Positions 10,714-21,736 of a stretch of 64,000 nt of DNA are shown one piece after another. The notes beneath the pieces were generated by a model. That model saw only the letters and a program-made list of their open reading frames with translations. It did not search any database and was not told where the DNA came from. Both the position numbers and the translations under genes were made by a program. The DNA lies in contig BCJJ01000005.1 in NCBI GenBank assembly GCA_039545355.1, forward strand, positions 242,068 to 306,067. The letters run 5' to 3'. Source of the stretch: Trichosporon coremiiforme. Taxonomy: Eukaryota > Basidiomycota > Tremellomycetes > Trichosporonales > Trichosporonaceae. Every line of letters starts with the position of its first letter. Position 1 is the stretch's first letter.

Positions 10714-11943
10714 AGTACGCGTGAGTGTGAGTATGTGCGCGCTACAGTGTACAACGCCGTGGGTGGGGACACTCGGCCGGTCGGCATACTCGTTAGGTGG
10801 ATTGCGTGGCCCAGCCGTTGCACATATATGCCCATTGCGATGCGCATCGCCATATCGCAGCCGTCTGCGTCGTCCGCGTCAAGTCGGCGTGTCGCTCGCC
10901 ATATCGCCATCATATTTTGCGTCATGCGTTAGCGCCGGCGGCGCTCTCATCAACGACGAAACCACTCATGCAGTCGTTCGCGTTCGCGTTCGCGTTCGCG
11001 CCGGCCGGCCGGCCGGCTGGCGGCCCTGTCTTAAATATGAGATTGTTGCAACCGCAAAACATGCAAGCCTGAGGGATGCCAAGAGTGCAAAGCACGCATA
11101 GGTCGTACAGCGCTCCTGCTCTGCAGGATACCATAGACGTGCAGTCAGTGCTCCAGACTCGTCACAGCCTCGCGCCCCGGCACTGCAACGCTGCAACAGC
11201 TGTCGTCTGCGCTGCGCTGTGGAGCATGCTCACTGATGGCTGCGCACTAGCCGCAACTATACGGGAACGCGGGTAGCTAGTCTGCTGGAAAAAAACTCAA
11301 AGCAGCCCTTTGTCCAATCTGGTCACCTGCGCGGTCGCCTGGTCCTGCTGAGCTGCCCCGAGCTCTGCCCATCGCGCATCGCCTCCATGCTTGTTGAAGG
11401 GGCCCCCTCTGCTCACTGCCGACTGCACATCTTCCCCTTACTCTCCCTATCCGTTCGTCGGCGGCCACAGCCGGCACAGCCGTCGCTGTCGCAAACGTGA
11501 GTCCGCCGGCGAACAGGTAAACACGCGCATTCGAGGCCCACACCCAGTTCAGGGAACCGCTCAGGCAGGTACCAGGCACGGCGTGGGACGCGACCAGGAG
11601 TGTGGCACAACGCTCAACCCGCCACGGTGGTGCGCGACGCACGCATGCATCACGCATGCATCCTCATCCCCCTTTCTCGAATTCGAATGCATCTCCTCGC
11701 TGCGGAGCGACGAGAAAGACGTCTTGTTGGATGCGTTGCACGTTCTGCGTCGTCGGTTTAGGCGTGACGATGATGACGATGACCGGTTTCAGCTCATCAG
11801 CCGTCATTTAGCCGTATCAACCTCTTAGCTCTCATGGTCCTGCGCATTGTCAGGCCCGTGAACAGCCGTGCAAACAAGGCGTGTCACGTGGTTGGCCTCA
11901 ATGCCGCTTCGCGGAGCGCTCACCACGCGTGCACTATCATCAG
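10714..11943. other. Intergenic, with short simple repeats
   Basis: 1.2 kb without a supported gene. Contains hexamer and CCGG arrays (10975-11018). The low-scoring ORFs on both strands have no recognisable domains. Confidence 0.45.
10975..11018 (+). repeat. CGTTCG hexamer array followed by a CCGG array
   Basis: Four tandem CGTTCG units (10975-10998), then a CCGG-type run to 11018. Non-coding; CpG-dense and palindromic in the second half. Confidence 0.85.
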
Positions 11944-13524
11944 CTGTCAGACATGGAACTTCGCAGTTGCTGCGTCTACAATTCTACAGTGCAACCAGAC
12001 TGCCAGCAGACGTGGGTAACCCGTGGCAAGTGCTGGCCAGCACTCTGAAGCATGAAATCATTCATATCACCATCATTCCAGCCTCAGTGCAGGCTGTGCG
12101 CTGTCCTGTGGGTGCGTCGTCGCCCGGCGTCAGCGACGCCGCAGGTTTCAAAATTGCAACCCCAGCTCACATCCCGGGATGCTAGCTAACATGCATTCTC
12201 ATCTAGTCACCCCATAATACAATGACAGGCCCTATTTCTCATGTATCCTTACATCAATTCTACAACACTGACTGGGCATTTCTTTGGGGCAGTGGGTGGC
12301 CAGAGGAGGAGCTTGCAGGCAGTGACAACCGTGTGTGTGTCGTACTTCACAGCTTGGGCTTTGTGGAACGCTGGTGGAAGTTGCTGCAGACAGAGCACGT
12401 GATGGAATCCTAGTCCTTCTCGGCAGCAGGAATCATGGACTGCTCAGCGAATGGCCAATAACTGAGTACTCTGTCGTGTGTGATCGGGGTGCTCAGGTAT
12501 TGCAGGACATTCACCCCCGAATGCGGGAGTGCAATCTCGATGCACTTGGAGCGCCTGCAACGTCAACTAACAAGCAAACCAGAAGTGCAGTTATCTGCAT
12601 GATGGCTGCCACGTACCTTTGCTTGAAACCCACATAGTAGTCTCTGAGGTGCTGCGTTGTCTCGCCCCTCTCCATCGCCCATTTGCTGATGACATCAGAC
12701 TGATCTCTAGCCTTGGCAAGAACCTCAGTAAGTGCATCCGTGAAAGAGGGTCGGACGGTGAACAAGTTGCAGAGCTGAAACACGTAGTCGTCGGTGGGAC
12801 GGTGCAGAAGCGACATCCTAGTGTCGACCAGGAGGTCGGGCGAGAGGGTCACGTTGCGAGAGGAGGGAGCCCAGACGCGGGGAACAGTGTGCATGTGTTC
12901 GAGGTCGGCGAGGGAGTGCACTTCAGTGGACACATGATCTATCCACACACTTGTCAGTGTTGCGTCCCCTGCACAAAGTCAATGCCAACTTACCTGCGAC
13001 AGCATGAACAACGTATAGGTAGTTCATGACTTTCATTAGGACCTCATCAAATTCTTGCTTGAAAGCTTCATCCGGATAGTCACACCAGCTTATGGTGCGA
13101 ATCAAGCAGTGGGTAACGCAGGCATCGGCGAGGATGTCAAAGAGAGCGAGCACATTGTGCAGAGCAGCATTCTCAAGGTCGGTGCGCGTCATAGTCTGGG
13201 AGTGTTCTGGGCCCCAATGAAAAGCATCGAAGTGGTAGCGTACCAGTGGGAGGAGTGATGCGCGGTAAGTGACAGCGTCTGTGTGGTACGTCTTAGCGGG
13301 GGGGAGGGACAGCAGTGAGAAAGTCGTATCGGCCTTGCCACTCGGGATGCTTCGGCCAGTGGTCATAGTGATCAGGCTCTTTGTTGGGATCAATGTGCCA
13401 AGAGTAGGGCGAAGCCATTGCGATGAGTATTGAGCTGTGATAAGGCCAGTATAGTGTGGTTGTAAGATGAAGTGTGATGCAGGGAACGTAGCGGAACTGT
13501 GCCTGTGGATGGTCGACAGTTTCT
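11944..13524 (+). repeat. Segmental duplication, copy 1 (core 12005-13438)
   Basis: The core 12005-13438 recurs in the same orientation at 32469-33902, an offset of exactly 20,464 bp. All six-frame translations through the core are the same, and the first difference I saw at the right end is T/C at 13431. Both flanks extend as diverged homology: on the left from CTGTCAGACAT, and on the right patchily to GGTCGACAGTTTCT at 13524. No terminal inverted repeats or target-site duplication are visible, so this looks like a gene-sized duplication or a gene-conversion tract rather than a transposon. Confidence 0.93.
12410..13418 (-). CDS. PYSW/YWPFA family gene, copy 1, unknown function, possibly degraded
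   Basis: Three-exon model on the minus strand. Exon 1 ends at 12994 before a perfect GTAAGT donor. Exon 2 ends at 12617 before GTACGT. Exon 3 is 12554-12410, coding RSKCIEIAL and the C-terminus with SYWPFAEQ, ending at TAG. Two problems exist. The natural start MASPYSW (ATG 13418) runs into a stop just after a C7 tract at about 13297-13303, while the body continues one frame over; an ATG at 13366 in the body frame could serve instead. After GTAAGT, the acceptor that keeps frame leaves a 25-nt intron, shorter than others here; the 44-nt alternative breaks frame. It may therefore be a pseudogene or hold assembly indels. The predicted protein is about 290-300 aa, rich in His, Trp and Tyr, with no TM segment or known domain recognised. 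Confidence 0.55.
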
Positions 13525-14407
13525 GTTGAGTTACATGATTAAAATACGCCAACTTGGGTGGTCCGCCGGTTTGGACTGGCAGCAAAACGCGTTCACTGTG
13601 TTGCCATTGTCGGCTAGTGTCCGGGCCGAGTCTCTGGACTCCAAATGCGTGCTGCGGCCACGGCCAGAAGCCTAAGCATGCCAACCACATCTCATCACCG
13701 CCCTCATGCCCTCGCGGCGGGTACTGTGCTCTGGTTTGATAGGCTAGCTTTTTAGATCCAGAACCAACCAGGGGCTTCTGCGACGACACAAGGACATAGA
13801 TGCGCTAATGCCAGATGGCCAGACGAAGCAGTAGCGACGCTAGCGGCCGTAGATAGGCGTCCAGGACGGTCTAGATGGCATGGACGGTCTGGATGGCGTG
13901 GACGCGGCCCCGCTGTTGCCAACACCAGCACGGGTGTTCTTGAGGCTGGGAGAGCCGAGGGAGACACAGATAACCGAGAACCACTACCGTGCGACCCAGC
14001 CAGTCGCTCTTAATTTCTCTCAAGCTCCCCAGCTTGACAGGCTCTCTCCTCTACTTTCGCGATGTAACTCTACATCCGGTTCTGTTGCGCTGACAGGAAC
14101 CTGCCTCCCTCCTCGCTGGACCGTTAGCGTCTCCTGAGCTTAGTGTACTTGCGCCCTCGAGCCTGGGCTTAGTGTACTTGCACCGTGGGTTCTTTGATCT
14201 CGGATTTCATGCTCGGTTGCGAACTGTGGGTGCAAAGGGCGGGCCTAGGCAAGGTGAGCCATATGGTCTCTCCTGCGGCCTGCAGACGACCAGAGGCGGG
14301 AGCAGAAGCAGTGAGCCCGTATGCGTATCAGTGATCACGGCCTCGAGGCTACTGCGCTGCTGCAGTCGTGGCCGTTGGACACTGCGAATGGGCACCAGAT
14401 TCACAGA
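13525..14407. other. Intergenic region
   Basis: About 0.9 kb upstream of the poly-Pro membrane protein gene. A short direct repeat (GCTTAGTGTACTTG) occurs near 14138 and 14167. No gene seen. Confidence 0.5.
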
Positions 14408-14414
14408 TATATAA
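14408..14414 (+). promoter_or_regulatory. TATA box
   Basis: TATATAA 60 bp upstream of the ATG at 14474. Confidence 0.55.
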
Positions 14415-14473
14415 CATCCACAGTCGAGCACAACCTTCTTCCTCATCATCCTCACCTCCCTCTTCTGCCCACC

Positions 14474-14517
14474 ATGTCGGAGATCTCAGCACCTGACCCT
14501 CGCCCTCCTGGCCACCG

Positions 14518-14576
<59 letters not shown>

Positions 14577-15229
14577 CGCGCCCCAGGCACGTGAGTCGAT
14601 GCGAGAATCTCCTATTGTCCCTCATCTGACATAACAGCGGGCGCAGAACATCAGAATGCCCAACCTCTTCGCCACCGTGGAGGTCGTGCAGATCCGGGTG
14701 GCTGGGGTGAGTGAAGTTTATGACCATATGCTCTTCTCTCGTTCAAGCTAACGGCACAGGGATTGAACCCCGAGCCGTGGGAGCGCTTGCTCTCCTCGAT
14801 GTAGCATGGGCGTTCCCCATTCTAGGGTGAGCTATCCGTCAATTCGTCCAACTAACTTGCAGAAAACTGCCAGGCCACATAAACTTCGAGGTCACCAAGC
14901 TCCTCTTGATGCTCGCTCGTCTCCTCACAAGCGACGTGGAGGGCAGGGATCTTTGGTTAGAGCTCATTTTTCTGGTAAACACTCTGGCGCTCCTATTCGT
15001 CCTCATCGTTGCTGCATACCTGTTCGCAATTCTGGGGTGAGCTATCCGTCAATTCGTCCAACTAACTTGTAGAAAACTGCCGGGGCATGTGAATTCGGAA
15101 GTTTCTCAAGCAATTCTCAAGATGGCGAAACTCCTCTTGAGCGATGCCGAGTTCAAGGAGATCGTACTCGAGATCCTGCTCATTTTTAACTGTATTCTTG
15201 TCGTATTCTTGTCTGAATACGCTAGATAG
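14474..15229 (+). CDS. Small predicted membrane protein with 19-Pro tract and duplicated exons
   Basis: Five exons: 14474-14590, 14638-14706, 14760-14800, 14863-15036, 15073-15229. They total 558 nt with phases that fit exactly, giving 185 aa. Exon 1 codes MSEISAPDPRPPGHR, then 19 Pro from one uninterrupted C run, then ARPRH. Exons 2 and 3 have strongly GC-ending codons. Exons 4 and 5 both begin KLPGH-(I/V)-N-(F/S)-EV and each contains a hydrophobic segment (NTLALLFVLIVAAYLFAIL in exon 4; EILLIFNCILVVFL in exon 5), so they look like a tandem exon duplication giving two TM helices. The donor of intron 3 is GTAGCA at 14801; a GTGAGC at 14827 would shift frame upstream. No family recognised. Expression is not proven. 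Confidence 0.6.
14519..14575 (+). repeat. C57 homopolymer inside coding exon (C58 with the preceding codon base)
   Basis: 57 C from 14519 to 14575, exactly 19 CCC codons in the predicted frame; 14518, the last base of the CGC codon, is also C. Any length change not divisible by three would shift the downstream frame. Confidence 0.9.
14827..14862 (+). repeat. 36-nt intron-core repeat, copy 1
   Basis: Starts GTGAGCTATCC and ends ACTAACTTGCAG. It matches 15037-15072 with a single C/T difference, and conserved bases continue a few nt outside on both sides. In the preferred model it forms the 3' part of a 62-nt intron. Confidence 0.85.
15037..15072 (+). repeat. 36-nt intron-core repeat, copy 2 (complete intron)
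   Basis: Same sequence as 14827-14862 except TAG for CAG at the acceptor. Here it is the whole intron between exons 4 and 5. Confidence 0.85.
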
Positions 15230-15602
15230 TGTTGAAGAGACTTGTTTCGAATACATCGTAAACCCCCTTGTACAATGCATAATACAGTATCTCTTACATG
15301 TCCATTATAGCTGCTTGATAACGCCGAAGTAACTGCTGGTGGGAGTGGGGCTCGACAGGATTCCTGACTTCCCTCTTCCTCTGCCCCTTCCTCATGGCAG
15401 GACCTCGGCGCTGCATTGGCAGGCACGATCCATGAATGTGTTCCCCTCTTCCTCCAACTCATCTCCATTGGCGCTGTCGTCCTCGTCCCTGTTTACTTTC
15501 CTTGAGTGCCCGAGTCCCCCATGATTGCCCTCAGGGCCCGCCGATCCTCCACACACGCCTTGCTCGCACATCCGTGAACTAGAATACATGTCGTGAACAA
15601 AA
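15230..15602. other. Convergent 3' intergenic region
   Basis: 373 bp between the membrane-protein gene and PDS5, presumably both 3' UTRs. Nothing else seen. Confidence 0.55.
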
Positions 15603-18600
15603 CTAACTGCTGAGCGCACTGAGCTCGCTCGTCTCGCTAAGGCCGCTCGCGCCGCTTTTCGCGGACGCGCTGCGCTCGCGCTTCCTCCCCTTCCCCTTCC
15701 TCTTCTTCTTCTGCACCTTCCTCGTCGCGCGAATCTTGGCACTGCGCCGCCCACCGCGGCCCATGACTGCGTTTTCTTCCTCGGCGCTCTCCTCGGCACT
15801 CTCGTCTTCGTCCTCCTCGTCGTCACTCAAGTCAGAGTCAGATTCCGACTCCGAGTCGCTGTCGCGCACGGCGCGCCGGCCACCCTTGCGTTGCTTCCGC
15901 GGCTTCGGACTGCGCGCGGGGCGCTCTCGCTTTTTCCTCTCGGGACGCGTCGCGGCCGGCTTACGTCCCAGACCCTGCGCCCACTCCTCGATCGCGAGCG
16001 GGAGGTACGTCTGCGACGCGACGTGGCGCGCCGTCGCCGGATCAGGGAGATTGTGGAAGATGTCGCGGGCGAGCTTGACGGCCACGGCGGAGGTGGTGAT
16101 GTTCCAGCCGTTGTGGTGCGCGCGCGCCTTGATGATGATCTGGGCGAGCTCGGCGAGCTTGTACAGGTTCTACTGTCAGAAAACGCGCGAAATGCATGGG
16201 AAATTCGAGAAATTGACTCACAAGTGTCGGAGAGGTGCCACTGTCGGACTCGGACATCGGTGTATCTCCGTCTTCGTCCTTGGCCGGATGAGCACGAGAC
16301 GTGCCACTGTCGAGTATACGCTGGATCTGCGCGTGATCCAGCTCCTCGGCCGCGTCGCGCACAGTCTTCAGCTTGTTCGCAATCGTGAACAGAAGCGACG
16401 CGTTCTCCCCGTTCGCGACCATCTCGACGAAGAGCTCGATGAACCGCGTTAGGTCCTTGACCTCGGTTGCGCTGCTCCAGTCCAGGTCCGGGTGGTGAGC
16501 CAGCAAATGCAGCAAGCGCGCGAGTGGCATCTCGATGCGGTCGATGCGGTCCTCTGCGCCACGTCAGCTTTGTACTTTCGCAGTGACTTACCCTTCGAGC
16601 CCAACGAAGCGCACGTGCGGATGTTGGCGTGGATGAGGTTTTTTGCGATCGCGACGTTCTCGACCTCCGGGTCCTGCGCGACAAGCACCGGCAGGATGTT
16701 CCAGCGCGGTAGGCGACGCTGTGTCGGAAGCACCTCGGCGAGCTTCTTCAGCAGGCGGTTGCGGACAGTGAAGTTCTCGTCCTGCAGCATGAACGCGATA
16801 TCGGGGAAGAACTCGGTCATGTGTCGGTCGAAAAGGCGCACATTCGCGAGCTTGATGAGGCACAGCGTCGCGCGCAGCCGCATGTGCAGACGCGCCTGCG
16901 GGCCCTCTGCCGTCATGTCGCTGACCTGGCCAAGATTCCTAATGATGGTGGTCAGGAGACGGAATGTCGGGTCCACAAGCTCGAGAGCGTGCTCGTCACG
17001 CGCCCATCCGAGCGAACGGTGCGTGATGACACGCATGCCTTCCAGCTTTGCGCGGTCCAGGTTGTCGAGCTTGTCCTCCTCAACCCATCTGTCGTCTTCA
17101 ACCTCCTCGGAGGGCGACTTGCGCAGCATGACCTCATTCATGACGAAGCCGATGATTTCGGTCGTCTTCGTTTCGAAGGCCACGGGGGCCGACATCGCGA
17201 GCTCGGCGGCTGACCGGAGCAACGGCAGAATGTGCTCGTCGTTACCGTCACGAAGATCCTCCCAGAGGCGCTGACGTCAGTTTCGAACTACGACAGATGA
17301 CTTACAGTGACAAGTTCAGTAGCCGCTTCAGAATCGCCAGAGTTGGCGATGAAGCGAGAGGCAAACTTTGCCTGCCGAGGCGTTCCCGTGAGGGCGAGTT
17401 TGGCGGCACGCTCGATGACCTTCTTGTCCTTTGGATCGGCGTCCTTGTCCAGCTTGCAGAGAGCGGCGAGCGACTGGAGCGCAACTTCGACCAGGGTGTC
17501 GTTCTTCTTGTCGTTCATCGCGATGACGAGCTGGTCCACGTGGCTCTTATACATCGGCGCGCATTCCTTAGCGATGAGCGCAAGGTATCGCGCCGCGACC
17601 TCGGAGACACGAGCAGCATTGCTCCCCTCCGACTTCACAAGACGCTTGATAAAGCCGCCAATGCTCGAGTGGTTGATTAGGTTCCAGCCCGCGGCCTCGA
17701 TGATGGTCGTGAACGTGTCGTAAATGCCGCTGTGGGCCTGCTGGACACGACGCAGAAGCTCGGCACGCGCCTTGACAATCGTGCGAAGGTCAGACTGCGG
17801 GTCGACCATCGCACGGAAATTCCGGTACATGCGGGGCTCGTTGGCGGCAGCAAACGTCTCCATGTCCTTCCTCGCCTTGTCCTGGTCGCCAAACAACATG
17901 GCGGCGATGGCATTGAAGACGTAGTGCATGCGCTGTTTGACGAGGTCGCCCTGCTCCTTGTCCGAGATACCGCCATTGTTATCCTCGCACGCGTCGACGA
18001 ACGCCCTCCACGGCGAGTGACCACGGCTGTAGCCCACGAAGCCAGTCAGACGGTCGAGAGCACGCAACGCGTTGTCGTTCAGCTGCGAGGTCACCTGCAG
18101 GAATTTGTCGACCCAGGCCTGCTCGTCGTCGGGCTTGGTCGGAAGAGGAAGGATTTTGGTCTTGAAAGCGACGGTGATCTGACCACGGAGCTCGGGAGTG
18201 ACGTCTTTGCGGAACAGAGTCAACAGCATCTCTTGCGGGATCCACCCGAACTGCTCAGCCGCCTCGTCGCTGGTGTCCTCACTGCTTTGTCAGCTTCGCA
18301 CGCCAGTTATCAACTTGCATTTCAGTGAAGGCGTTGTGCCACAACTTGGCGAGAGTCTCGATCGCCTCGGCTCGGACCGCCGACTTTTTGTCGCTCATCC
18401 GCCCTCCGACTGCCTTGAGCAGTGGCTGGCTGATGTGGTTCAGGGCGGTGGAGTAGTCGAGGGAACCGATGATCTTGCAGACGGCAGCGCGTACCCGCTC
18501 GTCGGCGTCCTGGATGCGGTCGACAAAGTACCCTGAGCGTTAACGTTCTGCTGATGTGATGTGTGACTCACCCTCAATGACCTCGCGATGCTCAGGCCGG

Positions 18601-19801
18601 TTCACAAGAATGGTAGCGGCTGCCTCGACCCAGGCGAGGCGGACGGAGAGGGCCTTGTCGACTCTTCGTCCGAGCCACTGGCGCCAGGCGGAGGGGAAGG
18701 CGCGCGCCATGTCAACGGACGAGTTGCCGATCTGTGGCCGCTCTCCGAGCATGGTGCCAAGGGTTTTCGTGGACAGCTCGCGGAGGAGCACCTCCTCGGC
18801 TGCCTGGAGGTTCTCCTCAAGGAGGGGGATCGTGTTCAGAAGAAGATTCGGGGCGTGGCGGAAGATGGTGAGGAGGAGCTGGTGGGATGACGTGAGGATC
18901 TTGAGGTCGCTCGGACTCGGGTCGCGGCCGTGCGAGAGCTGGATTTCGGAGAAGTGAGCAAATGTCGGGCGCTGGAGCTTGAGCGCGCTCTTGTTGCAGA
19001 CGTCGGCAATGAGCTGGAACGAGGGCCGGTCTGGTGTCTGCGAGTCAGTTTGGATGGGACCTTATCAACTCACTGTTCCATAGTTCTCGAACTGGCCAAA
19101 GATACAATCCATGACGCCGGTCGGGACCGTGTCGGCCTCGTTCAGGAGGTCGGCGAGGATGCTTGCCATGTTGCGAACCATGAGCTTGTTCATGTCCGGG
19201 CGGACAATGTCGGCAAAGCTGTCAAAATATGTCGTGATGAGGTCATCAGCGCTGGGGAGCTCGCAGATGAGGACGACACTCTTGATCGACGCGAGGTTGT
19301 CGAGGAGATACGAGTACTCGTTGTAGTAGGGGATCTCGTTTATACGCGTCGCCTGGGACGGCTGGGACTGGGCGTCATTGCTCTTCTTGCTCGGCGCTAG
19401 TGGCCGCGTGCCGGGCTGGTACTTGAGATTCTGAGTGATCTGGACGACGAAAAACTGGAAGATGTCGCGGAGTTCGTCGCCGGTGTAGGGCGCGTCGGGC
19501 GCGTAGAGACGCAAGAGGTCTGCGAGGCAGCACGCGGCGTATGCCTTGACGCCGCGGTCCTTATGGTGGAGGATGATGCGGTCAATGAGCTGCTTGTGCA
19601 CTACGTTCAGAGACTTGAGGTCTGTCCCGTCCTGCTCGAGGTCCTTGAGCTTGAGGTGCAGAGTCTGGGTGTCAGCGGCGCAGCGGCGGCTCGACTTACC
19701 TTGAGACGCTTGAGGAGTGCCTCCTGACCTCCGCCCTTTCCGGACTGGATGAGCTTCTCCTTGAAGTCGAGCTTTGCCAGTTTGGCCGTTTTGGACGGCA
19801 T
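15603..19801 (-). CDS. PDS5: Sister chromatid cohesion protein Pds5
   Basis: Cohesin regulator that binds the Scc1/Scc3 part of the ring and controls cohesin loading, release and maintenance in the nucleus. The N-terminus (MPSKTAKLAKLDFKEKL, then LLKRLK, LHLKLKDLEQD and DRGVKAYAACCLADLLRLYAPDAPY over a splice) is typical Pds5. Helical HEAT-type repeats continue for about 1,100 residues, and a Lys/Arg/Ser and acidic tail ends in SALSS. I place seven introns near 16.2, 16.58, 17.29, 18.30, 18.55, 19.05 and 19.68 kb, mostly 35-52 nt. The one at 18282-18318 has a GC-AG boundary. The total is about 1,300 aa, close to yeast Pds5. The start was chosen as the first Met before the conserved N-terminus. 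Confidence 0.9.
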
Positions 19802-20124
19802 GCTGGGCAGGCTTGTCGGGGAGCGGGGGAGTGGGCGGATGCAGCCGGATGGATGGCGAGCACGGATGGGAAGGTAGTGGCAACAACAACGGGGTGAGTC
19901 AACTGCCGTCTGAGCCCCGCCAGACATTGATTTCGCGCGTTCCGTGCACCGACGCGTCATGTCTAAAGGAGGTTTGATTCCGTTAATGAATATCCGGGGG
20001 CTGGACAGTTGCATTAGGCAGTCCCTAGTCGTCCCTGGTAATGATCGGTGGGCGCGCGCGGTTCATTACGCGGGGCCATGTTTTGTTTGTGATTTTGATT
20101 TCTCCCACTCTGCAGCCTTACACC
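19802..20124. promoter_or_regulatory. Divergent promoter region PDS5 / 20125 gene
   Basis: 323 bp between two divergently transcribed genes. No TATA box; no defined motif recognised. Confidence 0.5.
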
Positions 20125-21319
20125 ATGCTCTCCGCCTCAACGCACGCGGCGCACGCCGTGCGCTCCTCATCACCGTTGAACCCGCGCTCCTCGTCCCCGC
20201 CGCCCTCCTCGCCAACGCCAGGGGGCTACTCGAGTCCGGCGCGTCTGCCCCCCTTCGGGCGAAGCAACACAACGCCCCTCTCAGCACGGTACAGGACGAC
20301 GCCGAGCTCGTCGCTCGCGTCCCGCCGCCCCGGTCCCGGGGGTAGGATGCCCTCCTCACCCGGCGACTTGTTCAGCGGCGACACAACCCCGACCGAGTCG
20401 GCAATGTGGCGCGACAAGTTCGCCCGCCGCCTGGCCGACAGCCAGCGCAGGCGCAGCGCGCGCGACGCCGAGCTCGCCCGCAGGCGAGGCACCGAGCCCC
20501 CGCCAGACATGGACGATCCGGAAGCGGAGCAGCGCGCGATGCAGGAGGACGAAGAGGTGAGTGTTCGAGCGCTGGCCCGCAGGGCCTCCCCCGAGTCCAG
20601 TTCCGGTGCCGACTCTGCGTACACAGCAGTTCCGGTTGTGCGCTCTGTGACTCTGGACATTGCCTCCCAACTACGGCTCACTCAGTCTGCTCGCCGCATG
20701 GCTCTGACCCCAGATCTTCCGCCGCCTCATGATCCTGCAACGGCGCAAGGCGCAGCATGCGGCGCTAGTGTCCTACGAGCAGGAAACGGGCGGGTCTGAC
20801 CCCCTCCTGCCCGAGTTCTGGGAGGAGGACCTCTCAGCCCTCGAGCGAGAAGAGAGGCAGCTGCTGCAGGAGATCGAGATGGCCGAGGCGGCCGAGGTTG
20901 AAGCTCTGTCAGCTGAGGCGAGCGCAGCGAACCCGTCCTCCCCGAACACGATTGGCGGGTTACACTTGAACGGAACGAGCGCTGCGAGCCTGAGCGGATT
21001 CGCGCCGGGCTCGTACTCGACGACAAGTGCGCACGAGCAAGCGATGCGCGCCCTGGAGCAGTGTGGCGAGTACGAGGCGTACTGCTACGATGACTGGGAG
21101 AACGACCTGGACGAGGTGGACGAGGTGGAGATTGAGGCGATGGAGGCGGCGGCGAGGGAGGCGGAGCGGGCGGCAGCCATGGGCATCGGGTTTGGCGCGC
21201 CGGGCTATATTCCTCCGACAGGCGCATTTGGAGCTACGGCAGTAGGAGCGGGGGTAGGGGCAGGAGCAGGAGCAGGAGGAGCAAGTACGGAGGGAGGGGA
21301 AAGTATGGATGTGGACTAG
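20125..21319 (+). CDS. Unknown acidic/coiled protein
   Basis: Two exons, 20125-20556 and 20714-21319, joined in phase 0 across a 157-nt intron (GTGAGT...CCCAG), giving 345 aa. Residues 1-90 are Ser/Pro-rich. Next comes WRDKFARRLADSQRRRSARD, a basic helix. The second exon starts IFRRLMILQRRKAQHAAL, then an acidic helix (EFWEEDLSALEREERQLLQ) and a Glu-rich C-terminal region with YDDWENDLDEVDEVEIEAME, ending in a Gly/Ala tail. The W-x-x-x-F-x-x-R start and following acidic helices faintly recall the N-terminal part of RPA-interacting proteins, but no zinc-binding C-terminus is present, so no function is assigned. The ATG at 20125 is preferred over upstream in-frame ones, which lie in the promoter. 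Confidence 0.65.
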
Positions 21320-21736
21320 GCACTCGAGGAAGTGCAGAGAAAGTACAGCGCCACCCACGAGGAAGAGCGCTTGTTGTACCCTGTATCTCACATGTACTGC
21401 ATTCTTGTACGTTTTACTGATCCAGCTCATGACGAGTCTCGGCTGAGTACTACGTCCCAGCAGTCAGAACTTCATTCCTCGGTTACTTGGGAATGGGTTT
21501 CCATGTGAGCCACGCTGAGGAGCGGACGCGCTAATAAACCTCATGAAAGCTCCACGGCCACCACCATCCCGGCGCCCCCCTCACAATCCAGGTTGTAACA
21601 CTGCATCTCGGGATACGCGGCCCGTCGAAGTGAACATGCTCCGAGTCGGAGAGACAGCAGCCCCGCCTGCAGGTTGGGAACAGAGGGGAGAAGTGTAGGG
21701 GTGGTGGGGCTTGGGGTGGCTGGGGTTAGCGAGCGG

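Noticed and set aside
12222..12413. Plus-strand ORF inside the duplicated block
   Set aside because: Conserved between copies only because the whole block is; it overlaps the end of the minus-strand gene and has no family match.
11944..13524. Transposable element
   Set aside because: No inverted or long terminal repeats, target-site duplication, transposase or reverse transcriptase motif.
14806..15072. Plus-strand ORF over the duplicated introns
   Set aside because: Reads through both introns in a frame other than the spliced gene; the repeated peptide just reflects the duplicated intron.
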